Source of the DNA: Aeromicrobium erythreum
GTDB taxonomy: Bacteria > Actinomycetota > Actinomycetes > Propionibacteriales > Nocardioidaceae
Assembly: GCF_001509405.1 (NCBI RefSeq)
Contig: NZ_CP011502.1
Span: 3,565,240-3,629,239, forward strand
Direction: 5' to 3'
DNA length: 64,000 nt
The translations under genes were made by a program, and so were the position numbers. Positions 17,235-24,074 of the stretch are shown one piece after another (positions within the stretch are counted from its first letter, which is position 1; each line of letters opens with the position of its first letter). The notes under the pieces are model-generated. The model had not been told where the DNA came from. It was given only the letters and a program-made list of their open reading frames with translations, and searched no databases.

Positions 17235-17770
17235 AGCGACTCACCACCCTCCTGCTCGTCACCGTCACCGCCGTCGGCCTGACCGCCTGCGGCGCCTCCA
17301 CCGACGCCTCGACCGCCACCGAGGCGTCGACCGTCTCGGTGCAGGACCCCTGGGTCAAGGCCGCCGACTCCGGCATGACCGCCGCGTTCGGCACCTTCCG
17401 CAACGCCGCCGACCGCGACGTCACCATCGTCTCCGCCACGACCGACGGCGTGGCGGGCCGTGTCGAGCTGCACGAGATGGCCACCGACGAGGACGGCCAG
17501 ATGGTCATGCGCCAGAAGAAGGGCGGCATCGTCGTCCCCGCCGGGAAGGCGCACACGCTCGAGCCCGGCGGCGACCACATCATGCTCATGGACCTCACCC
17601 GACCGGTCGAGCCCGGACAGGACGTACGCGTGACGATCCGGTTCTCCGACGACTCGACCATGTCGTTCACGGCCCCCGCGCGGTCCTTCTCCGGCGCCGA
17701 GGAGGACTACGAGGGCGGCACCGGTCACGGGGACACCGGCGAGCACGCGGACCACGGCGACCATGGGTGA
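17231..17770 (+). CDS. PCuAC copper chaperone lipoprotein
   Basis: 179 residues. Lipobox LTAC with Cys20. The PCu(A)C motif H-x-M-x(n)-M-x21-H-x-M is present in HEMATDEDGQMVM and KAHTLEPGGDHIMLM. These proteins bind Cu(I) outside the membrane and pass it to cytochrome oxidase or export systems. The tail is His/Gly/Asp-rich (HGDTGEHADHGDHG), an extra metal-binding segment. Its start overlaps copC and its end overlaps the next gene by eight bases, so copC, this gene and the peroxidase gene are one coupled unit. Confidence 0.93.
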   Translation: MKRLTTLLLVTVTAVGLTACGASTDASTATEASTVSVQDPWVKAADSGMTAAFGTFRNAADRDVTIVSATTDGVAGRVELHEMATDEDGQMVMRQKKGGIVVPAGKAHTLEPGGDHIMLMDLTRPVEPGQDVRVTIRFSDDSTMSFTAPARSFSGAEEDYEGGTGHGDTGEHADHGDHG

Positions 17771-18959
17771 GCCGCGTCGCGGACTCTCGCGGCGGGCGCT
17801 CCTGACGTCCGGCTCGGTCGGTGCGGCCGGTGTCGTCGTGGGTGCCGCCGGCGCGTCGGCCGCGGCCCACGAACCACCCGCCGCCGACCCCGGCCTGCGG
17901 ACCGTCCCGTTCCGCGGGACCCACCAGGCCGGGGTCGTCACGCCCCCGCAGGACCACGGCGTGCTCGTCGCCTACGACCTGCTCGACGGTGTCGACGCCG
18001 ACGCACTCCGCCGGCTGTTCGCCATCTGGACCGACGACGTGGAGCGTCTGACGGCCGGACGCGCGGGGCTCGCCGACACCGAGCCCGAGCTGGCGCTGCG
18101 CCCGTCCGGGCTCACGGTCACGCTCGCCGTGGGGCCGGGAGCGGTCGAGGCCGCCGGCGTCGACGTGCCGTCGTGGCTCGGCCCCCTGCCAGACTTCACC
18201 GTCGACCGGCTCGAGGGCCGCTGGAGCGAGGGCGACCTGCTGCTGCAGATCTGCTCCGACGACGAGCTCGTCGTCTCGCACGCCCTCCGTCTGCTCACGA
18301 AGGAGGCGCGCACCTTCACGACCGTCCGGTGGGTGCAGCGTGGCTTCCGTGGCCCGCTCGGGCGTGACCGCACACCGCGCAACCTCATGGGCCAGGTCGA
18401 CGGGACGGCCAACCCGCGGCCTGCCGACCACGACGCGCTCGTGTGGCGCAGCTCGACGACGACGCCCGAGGGTCCGGCCTGGCTCGACGGCGGCACGACC
18501 ATGGTGGTGCGGCGCATCCGCATGGAGCTCGACACCTGGGACGAGATCGACCGGACCGCGCGCGAGCGCACGATCGGGCGCCGGCTCGACGACGGGCGGC
18601 CGCTCACCGGCGGACGACTCGAGGACGATCCCGACCTCGACGCGGTCGACGCCAACGGGCTGGAGGTCATCGACCCCTTCGCCCACGTCCGCCGGGCCAG
18701 GACGGACGACCGTCGCCAGCGCATCCTGCGGCGGCCTTACAACTACGACGACCCGCCGCCACCGGGCGAGCTGACCGACGCGGGCCTCGTCTTCGTGTCC
18801 TTCCAGGCCGACCTCGAGGCGCAGTTCGTGCCCCTCCAGCGGCGGCTCGCCGAGCTCGACCTGCTCAACCAGTGGACCACCCCGATCGGCTCCGCCGTGT
18901 TCGCGGTGCTGCCCGGCGCACGCCGCGGCGAGCAGCTCGGCCAGTCCCTCCTCACCTGA
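17763..18959 (+). CDS. Tat-exported DyP-type peroxidase (EfeB-like)
   Basis: 398 residues. It has a twin-arginine signal (RRGLSRRALLTSGSVGAAGV), the DyP signature GQVDG at about 210-214 followed by TANPRP, and a haem-ligand region around VIDPFAHVRRAR with a downstream Arg. The length and Tat signal match EfeB/YwbN, which are haem peroxidases. EfeB normally travels with EfeO and EfeU; here it is coupled to PCuAC and followed by a PepSY protein, so a role in copper or haem-iron handling at the cell surface is inferred. The ATG lies inside the end of the PCuAC gene. Confidence 0.92.
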   Translation: MGEPRRGLSRRALLTSGSVGAAGVVVGAAGASAAAHEPPAADPGLRTVPFRGTHQAGVVTPPQDHGVLVAYDLLDGVDADALRRLFAIWTDDVERLTAGRAGLADTEPELALRPSGLTVTLAVGPGAVEAAGVDVPSWLGPLPDFTVDRLEGRWSEGDLLLQICSDDELVVSHALRLLTKEARTFTTVRWVQRGFRGPLGRDRTPRNLMGQVDGTANPRPADHDALVWRSSTTTPEGPAWLDGGTTMVVRRIRMELDTWDEIDRTARERTIGRRLDDGRPLTGGRLEDDPDLDAVDANGLEVIDPFAHVRRARTDDRRQRILRRPYNYDDPPPPGELTDAGLVFVSFQADLEAQFVPLQRRLAELDLLNQWTTPIGSAVFAVLPGARRGEQLGQSLLT

Positions 18960-18983
18960 CCTCCTCTCCTGCGAAGGACCACC

Positions 18984-20426
18984 ATGACCTCCACCACCGA
19001 CGCCCGACCGGGCGTCTGGGCGCAGCTCAAGCCCCTCGTGCTGCGCCTGCACTTCTACGCCGGCGTCCTCGTCGCGCCGTTCATCCTCGTCGCCGCCGTG
19101 ACCGGACTCGTCTACACCGCGGCACCGCAGATCGAGCGCGCCGTCTACGCCGACGAGCTCACCGTCGAGCCTCGCGGCGCACAGCTGCCGCTCTCGGAGC
19201 AGTTCGCCGTCGCCCGCGAGGCGCACCCCGACGGGACCCTCGTCGAGATCCGGCCGCCCGCGACCCCCGACAGCAGCACCCGGGTCGTGTTCACCGACGC
19301 CGACGTGCCCGAGAACTCCTACCGCGCCGTCATGGTCGACCCCTACACCGGTGAGGTGCTCGGCCAGGAGCGCCAGTACGGCCAGTGGCTGGGCGTGCGC
19401 GCCTGGCTCAACGAGCTGCACAGCACCCTGCACCTCGGCACGGTCGGGCGCTACTACAGCGAGCTCGCCGCCAGCTGGCTCTGGGTCGTCGTCCTGGGCG
19501 GCCTCGCGCTCTGGTCCACCAAGCGGCGCACCGACCGTCGCGCACGTCGTCTCCTGCTGCCGGAGCAGTCGGCGACGGGACGCCGCCGCACCCTGTCGTG
19601 GCACGCGACCCTCGGCGTCTGGCTGGCCGTCGGTGCCCTGTTCCTGTCGGCCACCGGGCTCACCTGGTCGCGCTTCGCCGGCGAGCACGTGGCCGAGGTG
19701 CGCACGGCGCTCTCGTGGACCGGCACCACGCTGACGACAGCGCTGGACGGCGACGACGCCGGGTCGTCGGGCCACGGTGGGCACGGGTCCCACGGTGGGC
19801 ACGGGGGATCCGGTGCGGGCACCTCCGACGACGTCGTGAGCCGCGGCGTCGGCGTCGACGGGGTCCTGGCAGCGGCGCGCGCGTCGGGGCTGCAGGACCC
19901 GCTCCTGCTCACCGCCCCCGTCGACGACGCGTCGGCGTGGACCGTCGCCGAGAAGAAGCGCAGCGCGCCCACGCGGCTCGACTCGGTGGCCGTCGACCCG
20001 CGTGACGGGTCGGTCGTCGACGAGATCCGCTTCGCCGACGAGCCGCTCGCGGCCAAGCTCACCCGCTGGACGATCGACGCCCACGTCGGCGTCCTGTTCG
20101 GGCTGCTCAACCAGCTGGTGCTCGCGGCGGTCGCGCTCGGCCTGATCGCCGTGACGCTGCTCAGCTACCGGTCGTGGTGGCAGCGTCGTCCCACGCGCGG
20201 CACGGCCCGGGTCGGGCGTGCGCCGGGGCGCGGCACGTGGCGTCGCCTCTCGCCCGGCGTGCTCGTCGGCGTCGTCGGGGTGACGCTCGCGGTCGGGTGG
20301 TTCGTGCCGCTGCTGGGTGTCTCGCTGGCGGTGTTCCTCCTCCTCGACCTGGCGCTGGCCGCCCGGGCTCGTCGGTCCGCGGCCGACGAGCCGGACCGTC
20401 CGCGGGAGGACCTGCCGGTCGGCTGA
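18984..20426 (+). CDS. PepSY-associated membrane protein with His-Gly segment
   Basis: 480 residues. It follows the PepSY_TM layout: a first helix with LRLHFYAGVLVAPFILVAAVTGL, an extracytoplasmic PepSY domain (VMVDPYTGEVL), LNELHSTLHLG before helix 2 (LWVVVLGGLALW), WHATLGVWLAVGALFLSATG, a second outer domain, and LTRWTIDAHVGVLFGLLNQLV. Family members include ferric or haem reductase-like and iron-uptake proteins. A stretch of alternating His and Gly (SSGHGGHGSHGGHGGSGAG) in the second outer loop suggests metal binding. AAGGACC precedes the ATG. The tail has two further helices. Confidence 0.88.
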   Translation: MTSTTDARPGVWAQLKPLVLRLHFYAGVLVAPFILVAAVTGLVYTAAPQIERAVYADELTVEPRGAQLPLSEQFAVAREAHPDGTLVEIRPPATPDSSTRVVFTDADVPENSYRAVMVDPYTGEVLGQERQYGQWLGVRAWLNELHSTLHLGTVGRYYSELAASWLWVVVLGGLALWSTKRRTDRRARRLLLPEQSATGRRRTLSWHATLGVWLAVGALFLSATGLTWSRFAGEHVAEVRTALSWTGTTLTTALDGDDAGSSGHGGHGSHGGHGGSGAGTSDDVVSRGVGVDGVLAAARASGLQDPLLLTAPVDDASAWTVAEKKRSAPTRLDSVAVDPRDGSVVDEIRFADEPLAAKLTRWTIDAHVGVLFGLLNQLVLAAVALGLIAVTLLSYRSWWQRRPTRGTARVGRAPGRGTWRRLSPGVLVGVVGVTLAVGWFVPLLGVSLAVFLLLDLALAARARRSAADEPDRPREDLPVG

Positions 20427-20489
20427 CCGGGCCGCCGAGGACCGCGCCTCGCCCGTCGTTCCAGGCGGGCGAGGCAAGCCTGGGCTCCG

Positions 20490-20508
20490 TGAGGCGAGCC
20501 TGATCTAC
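20490..20508 (+). promoter_or_regulatory. DtxR/IdeR-like box upstream of dps
   Basis: TGAGGCGAGCCTGATCTAC agrees with about 13 of 19 positions of the DtxR/IdeR consensus by eye. A second, weaker copy of the core, AGGCAAGCCT, lies 20 bases upstream at 20472-20481. Paired boxes near the promoter suggest iron-dependent control of the Dps gene at 20584. An ECF-like GGAAT (20521) with GTT 17 bases later (20543) lies downstream, one base short of the SigR spacing. Confidence 0.5.
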
Positions 20509-20583
20509 GTTGCGCACGATGGAATTCTTGGGAACGATGTGCGTTGTAGAGATCAGAGACCCTGACTGAGAAGGACGTGCACC

Positions 20584-21078
20584 ATGACCTCGACCACCCA
20601 CACCGACGCCCCCTCGGCCCTCGCGACCACGTCGGAGATCGCGGCCGGCGTCGCCCAGTTCCTCACCCCCGTCGTCCACGACCTCGAGGCCCTCGTCGTC
20701 GACGGCAAGCAGGCCCACTGGCACGTGCGCGGCAGCGCCTTCGCCGGCGTGCACGAGACGCTCGACCAGCTCGTCGCCCACGCGCAGGACTACGCCGACA
20801 CCGCTGCCGAGCGCATCGTCGCCCTCGGCCTGCCGCTCGACTCGCGCCTGGCCACCGTCGCCGCGAAGTCGACGCTGCCCCCGCTGTCCGACGGCTTCCA
20901 GCCCTGGCAGACCACGGTCGCGCAGACCGTCGCCCAGATCGACGCCGCCCTCGTCACGATCCGCACCGCGATCACCGGACTGGACGACATCGACCTGTCG
21001 AGCCAGGACGTCGCCATCGAGATCGAGCGCGGCCTGACGAAGGACCGCTGGCTGCTGCAGGCGCACATCGCCGCCTGA
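20584..21078 (+). CDS. dps: Dps-family DNA-binding ferritin-like protein
   Basis: 164 residues. It has the Dps core: KQAHWHVRGSAFAGVHETLD supplies the inter-subunit ferroxidase ligands, followed by DYADTAAERIVALG with the conserved acidic residues. Dps dodecamers oxidise and store iron and shield DNA from peroxide. The short N-terminus lacks a Lys-rich tail, so DNA binding may be weak. GAGAAGGACG precedes the ATG. The upstream region has DtxR-like boxes. It follows the PepSY gene but is separated by 157 bases with its own control signals. Confidence 0.94.
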   Translation: MTSTTHTDAPSALATTSEIAAGVAQFLTPVVHDLEALVVDGKQAHWHVRGSAFAGVHETLDQLVAHAQDYADTAAERIVALGLPLDSRLATVAAKSTLPPLSDGFQPWQTTVAQTVAQIDAALVTIRTAITGLDDIDLSSQDVAIEIERGLTKDRWLLQAHIAA

Positions 21079-21261
21079 TCGCCCGGTCGTCGAGCCCGGT
21101 CCGCCACGCGCGGGCCGGGCTCGCTGCGTCCTCGGCCGCGGTCTGCCCTCGGCGCCGTCGGTCGGGACTGCGTCGGTGCGGCCGGTGGTGAGGGCGGTCT
21201 CCGAAAGGCCTCGACGGAGCAAGCACGCCCCGCGTGGTCGGCCGTCCCGGCCTTCGCCCCC

Positions 21262-21313
21262 ATCGGTGGATCTGCAACCTCAGAGAGGCCGCTGCGGTTG
21301 CCGAGCCACCGAT
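21262..21313 (+). repeat. Two-part inverted repeat (possible RNA stem-loop)
   Basis: ATCGGTGG (21262-21269) pairs with CCACCGAT (21306-21313), and GCAACC (21274-21279) with GGTTGC (21296-21301), separated by symmetric four-base internal loops and a 16-base terminal loop. There is no T-run after it, so a simple terminator is unlikely. It could be a structured RNA, a protein-binding site or a remnant of a mobile element. Confidence 0.5.
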
Positions 21314-21360
21314 GACGGGGGTCCTGGTGCGTCCTCCACCGGATCCCGGCTCCGGGCGGG

Positions 21361-21441
21361 GACTTCTCCATCGTCTCAGCGCTCAGAGGGTGGAATCCGC
21401 ACCGCGCACCCCGGCCGACCGGTCCATTCGGTGGAGAAGTC
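21361..21441. repeat. Ten-base inverted repeat arms, 61 bases apart
   Basis: GACTTCTCCA at 21361-21370 is the exact reverse complement of TGGAGAAGTC at 21432-21441. The inner segment is GC-rich and includes a smaller CGGTG...CACCG hairpin overlapping the right arm. It may be a folded RNA or transposon-derived; no transposase gene is next to it. Confidence 0.4.
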
Positions 21442-21510
21442 ACCGCCCGACAGGGGAACAGCGCAGGAGGCAGCCCGCGCCACGAGCAAGCGAACCGCTG
21501 CGTGTGAGAT

Positions 21511-21552
21511 AGGCAACCCTTGCCTCAACCGGCGCAGGTAAGCCTATACTCA
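21511..21552 (+). promoter_or_regulatory. Two DtxR/IdeR-like boxes and a TATACT promoter element
   Basis: AGGCAA-CCC-TTGCCT (21511-21525) is a perfect dyad matching about 12 of 19 DtxR consensus positions in context. GCAGGTAAGCCTATACTCA (21534-21552) matches about 13 of 19 and includes TATACT at 21545-21550, six bases before the ATG at 21557. A bound DtxR-type repressor would cover the -10 element, so the SIP-like gene should be induced when iron is low. Confidence 0.65.
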
Positions 21553-21556
21553 CCTC

Positions 21557-21904
21557 ATGAGGTCCCACCGTCGCCGCGTCCCGCTGCAGCACGTGCTGCT
21601 CGCCGGCTGCGCCGACGACCTCGTGGTGCTGCAGTCGGCGCTGGCCCTGCTGCCCGCCGACGTGTACGGCCAGGTCGTCGTCGAGATCGACCCCGACGTC
21701 GACCTCCCCGTCCTCGAGACGCCCGCCCGCGTCACCGTCCACCGCGTCTGGCCCGGCACCGCCGACCGCGCCGTGGCCGCATGGATCGCGGAGTGGATCC
21801 CCAGCGAGCCCGACGCCGCCCGCACCGTCGGGCTGTGGATCAGCGCCGGGTCCAGCGCCCGCAGCGTGCCCGTCGAGCTCGACGTCGTCGCCCAGACCAT
21901 CTGA
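21557..21904 (+). CDS. Stand-alone SIP-like (siderophore-interacting) C-terminal domain protein
   Basis: 115 residues. It resembles only the NAD(P)-binding C-terminal half of siderophore-interacting flavoproteins. QHVLLAGCADDLVVLQSALALLPADVYGQVVVEID lines up with FVLAGDETALPAIGRFLEELPPG... and HVVVEV of the full-length protein at 40107-40910, and TVGLWISAGSSARSV lines up with YAWMAGESTAARDV. The FAD-binding N-terminal half is absent, and conserved acidic and glycine residues are altered, so it is probably not a reductase by itself. Such SIP-domain fragments occur in actinobacterial iron loci. DtxR-like boxes overlap its promoter. Confidence 0.75.
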   Translation: MRSHRRRVPLQHVLLAGCADDLVVLQSALALLPADVYGQVVVEIDPDVDLPVLETPARVTVHRVWPGTADRAVAAWIAEWIPSEPDAARTVGLWISAGSSARSVPVELDVVAQTI

Positions 21905-21927
21905 GCTGCCCATCCGAGCGACGCACC

Positions 21928-22410
21928 TCAGCGCAGGTGCAGCGCCATCCACGTGTCGTCCACGGGTGAGCCGTCGATGAGGAACTCCCCGACGAGCACG
22001 CCCTCGACGACGAAGCCGCAGCGCTCGTAGAGCCGCTGCGCAGCCGGGTTCGTGCCCAGCACCCGCAGCGTCACCTTCGCGGCGCCCTCGGCGCGCGCCC
22101 GCTCGACGGCCGCACGCACCAGCAGCTCGCCGATCCCCCGACCCCGGGCCGACGGGTCCACGGCCAGGCCGTCGATGATCCGCACGTGCGCGTGCGTGGC
22201 CAGACCACCTGCCCGGTGGAGCGCCACGTAGCCGACGACCGCGCCGTCGCGCTCGGCCACGAGGAAGCCGCCCGGACCGCCGTTGCGCTCGCCGAAGAAC
22301 GCGTCGCGGGCCGGCGGCTCGCCCGGCGACCACCGTGGGCTCCAGGTCGCGAGGTCGAGACCGAGCAGGGCGGCGTCGTCGGCGAGCACCGCAGGGCGGA
22401 CGTGGGCCAT
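21928..22410 (-). CDS. GNAT-family N-acetyltransferase
   Basis: 160 residues from ATG 22410. Typical GNAT order: FLVAERDGAVVGYVALHR (beta strands), IDGLAVDPSARGRGIGELLVRAAVERAR (acetyl-CoA-binding loop R/Q-x-x-G-x-G/A), then VTLRVLGTNPAAQRLYERCGF. Small substrates such as amines or protein N-termini are typical, but the acceptor is not predictable. GAGGAT lies seven bases before the ATG. It is divergent from the phosphopantetheinyl transferase unit. An upstream GTG at 22461 would add 17 unconserved residues. Confidence 0.88.
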   Translation of the reverse strand: MAHVRPAVLADDAALLGLDLATWSPRWSPGEPPARDAFFGERNGGPGGFLVAERDGAVVGYVALHRAGGLATHAHVRIIDGLAVDPSARGRGIGELLVRAAVERARAEGAAKVTLRVLGTNPAAQRLYERCGFVVEGVLVGEFLIDGSPVDDTWMALHLR

Positions 22411-22449
22411 GGGCCCGATCCTCGCACTCGCGCCGACTAGCCTGTCGGC

Positions 22450-22494
22450 GTGGACCGTCACCGCCGACCCGCCGTCCGCCCGGTCGAGCCGTGA
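22450..22494 (+). CDS. Candidate leaderless 14-codon leader ORF
   Basis: GTG at 22450 follows TAGCCT (22438-22443) by exactly six bases, the leaderless spacing used throughout the window. It encodes V-D-R-H-R-R-P-A-V-R-P-V-E-P and stops with TGA at 22492-22494. That stop overlaps the GTG of the transferase gene (GTGA), which has no good Shine-Dalgarno of its own. Ribosomes finishing this leader could re-initiate on the transferase. The peptide is basic and proline-rich with no recognised family. It may instead be only a coincidence of GTG codons. Confidence 0.45.
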   Translation: MDRHRRPAVRPVEP

Positions 22495-23180
22495 CCCCGC
22501 TCGTCGCGTCGTTGCTGCCGGACGAGGCGGTGGTCCACGAGACGCGGCGGTCCGGCGCGCCCGGTCAGGCGTGGGCCCTCCTGGCCGAGGAGGAGCGCCG
22601 TCTGGTGCCAGGCGCGGGGGAGCGTCGGCGGGACGACTGGGCCACCGGACGACTCCTCGCGCACGCGGCGCTGGCCGAGCTCGACCGAGACGTGCCCGTC
22701 CTTCGCCGGGGCGACCGGGGCGAGCCGCTGTGGCCGGCCTCCGTGGTCGGCAGCATCACGCACTGCGACGGCTACGCGGCGTGCGCCGTGACGCACGGCG
22801 GCGACGTCCGCGCGCTCGGGATCGACGTCGAGCCGAGCCTGCCGCTGCCACCCGGCGTGCTCGACGTGGTCGCGTCGCCGGCGGAACGTCGCCATCTCAC
22901 CGACCTCGCCGACCAGGACGCCTCCGTGCCGTGGGACCGGCTGCTGTTCTGCGCCAAGGAGGCCTGCTACAAGGTCTGGTTCCCCCTGGAACGGCGGTGG
23001 CTGGGCTTCGACGACGTGACCGTGCACCTCGCCCGTGACGGCAGCTTCGAGGTCATCCTCGACGCCGTCGCCCGGACGTCCCTCCCTGCCCGTCTGCGGG
23101 GACGGTGGGGCGAGCGCGACGGTGTCGTGGCGGCGGGGATGCACTGGCGTCCTGCCGTCGGAGGGCGGTCGGACGGATGA
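22491..23180 (+). CDS. 4'-phosphopantetheinyl transferase (EntD/PptT type)
   Basis: 229 residues from GTG 22491. Motifs of the EntD-like class are in order: RDDWATGRLLAHAALAEL (substrate loop with Arg), VGSITHCDGYAACAVT, GIDVEPSLPLP with Mg-binding Asp/Glu, and FCAKEACYKVWFPLERRWLGF, the W/F-x-x-KE-x-x-x-K signature. It transfers the 4'-phosphopantetheine arm of CoA to carrier proteins of fatty acid, polyketide or nonribosomal peptide (siderophore) synthases. In related genomes it is usually the type activating megasynthases. No synthase is present in the window. Confidence 0.94.
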   Translation: MTPLVASLLPDEAVVHETRRSGAPGQAWALLAEEERRLVPGAGERRRDDWATGRLLAHAALAELDRDVPVLRRGDRGEPLWPASVVGSITHCDGYAACAVTHGGDVRALGIDVEPSLPLPPGVLDVVASPAERRHLTDLADQDASVPWDRLLFCAKEACYKVWFPLERRWLGFDDVTVHLARDGSFEVILDAVARTSLPARLRGRWGERDGVVAAGMHWRPAVGGRSDG

Positions 23181-23233
23181 GCGACGAGCGGCTGCGCGGA
23201 ACATCGGGCCGGTCTCCCGTCGTTGCACCGGGC

Positions 23234-24070
23234 ATGACCACCATCGCCGTGACCGGCGCCACCGGGACCGTCGGCGGGCTCGTCGCCCGCCACCTCGCCG
23301 AGGCCGGGGCGGAGGCCCGCCTGCTCGTCCGCGACCCGAGCCGGGCCCCCGACCTGGGGCTGCCGGTGTGGCAGTGCGCGTACGACGAGGGGCCCGCGCT
23401 CGGGGAGGCGCTGGCCGGCGTCGACGCGCTCTTCTTCGTCTCCGGGCACGAGAGCGCCGACCGGATGGCCGACCACCGCTCCGTCGTCGAGGCGGCCGTC
23501 GAGGCCGGGGTCGGGCACGTCGTCTACACGTCGTTCGTGGGCGCGGCCGCCGACAGCACCTTCACGCTCGGCCGCGACCACGGAGCCACCGAGGACCTGT
23601 TGCGCGATTCCGGCCTCGCGTGGACCTTCCTGCGCGACAGCTTCTACGCGGAGGTGTTCCCGCACTTCGCCGGCGAGGAGGGCGTGATCCGCGGCCCGGC
23701 CGGCGAAGGACGGGTCGCGGCGGTCTCGCAGCGTGACGTCGCCGCCGTGGCCGCCGAGGTGCTGCTCCATCCCGGCGACCACGCGGACCGCGCCTACGAC
23801 CTCACCGGCCCCGAGGCGCTGACGCTCGCGGAGATCGCGACCGTCCTGAGCGAGGTCACCGGCCGACCGCACCGCTTCCACGACGAGACGCTCGAGGAGG
23901 CCCGCGCCAGTCGCGCCCACTACGGCGCACCCGACTGGCAGGTCGACGCGTGGGTGAGCACCTACACCGCGATCCGCGACGGCGAGCTCGCCGACGTCAG
24001 CGACGACGTCCCTCGACTCCTGGGGCGCCCGGCTCTCTCGCTCGCCGAGGCCCTCACCGCGCCTCGCTGA
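23234..24070 (+). CDS. NmrA-like NAD(P)-binding oxidoreductase
   Basis: 278 residues from ATG 23234. The first strand gives the Rossmann motif TGATGTVGG, followed by EARLLVRDPSRAP; VVYTSFVGAAAD and WTFLRDSFYAEVF complete an NmrA/SDR a5-type pattern as in QorB-like quinone reductases or redox sensors (SDR family NAD(P)H-binding proteins). The start was chosen to put the beta-strand MTTIAVTGATG at the N-terminus; an alternative ATG at 23177 overlaps the preceding stop (ATGA) and would couple translation to the transferase. Substrate unknown. Confidence 0.88.
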   Translation: MTTIAVTGATGTVGGLVARHLAEAGAEARLLVRDPSRAPDLGLPVWQCAYDEGPALGEALAGVDALFFVSGHESADRMADHRSVVEAAVEAGVGHVVYTSFVGAAADSTFTLGRDHGATEDLLRDSGLAWTFLRDSFYAEVFPHFAGEEGVIRGPAGEGRVAAVSQRDVAAVAAEVLLHPGDHADRAYDLTGPEALTLAEIATVLSEVTGRPHRFHDETLEEARASRAHYGAPDWQVDAWVSTYTAIRDGELADVSDDVPRLLGRPALSLAEALTAPR

Positions 24071-24074
24071 CGCG

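Larger units (their letters stand above)
21079..21556. other. Long intergenic region with nested inverted repeats
   Basis: 478 bases between dps and the SIP-like gene. No open frame here has convincing coding character. It contains a 52-base stem-loop (21262-21313), a pair of 10-base complementary arms (21361-21370 and 21432-21441), and two DtxR-like boxes at the 3' end. The first part after dps (CCCGGTCG... CGGGCCGGGC around 21085-21120) could include the dps terminator. Confidence 0.6.

Noticed and set aside
17667..20477. Minus-strand frame of 936 residues
   Set aside because: Antisense to the DyP and PepSY genes; rich in Arg, Glu and Gly with no domain pattern.
20161..21222. Minus-strand frame over the end of PepSY, dps and the spacer
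   Set aside because: It runs antisense to two clear genes and has low-complexity Arg/Ala sequence.
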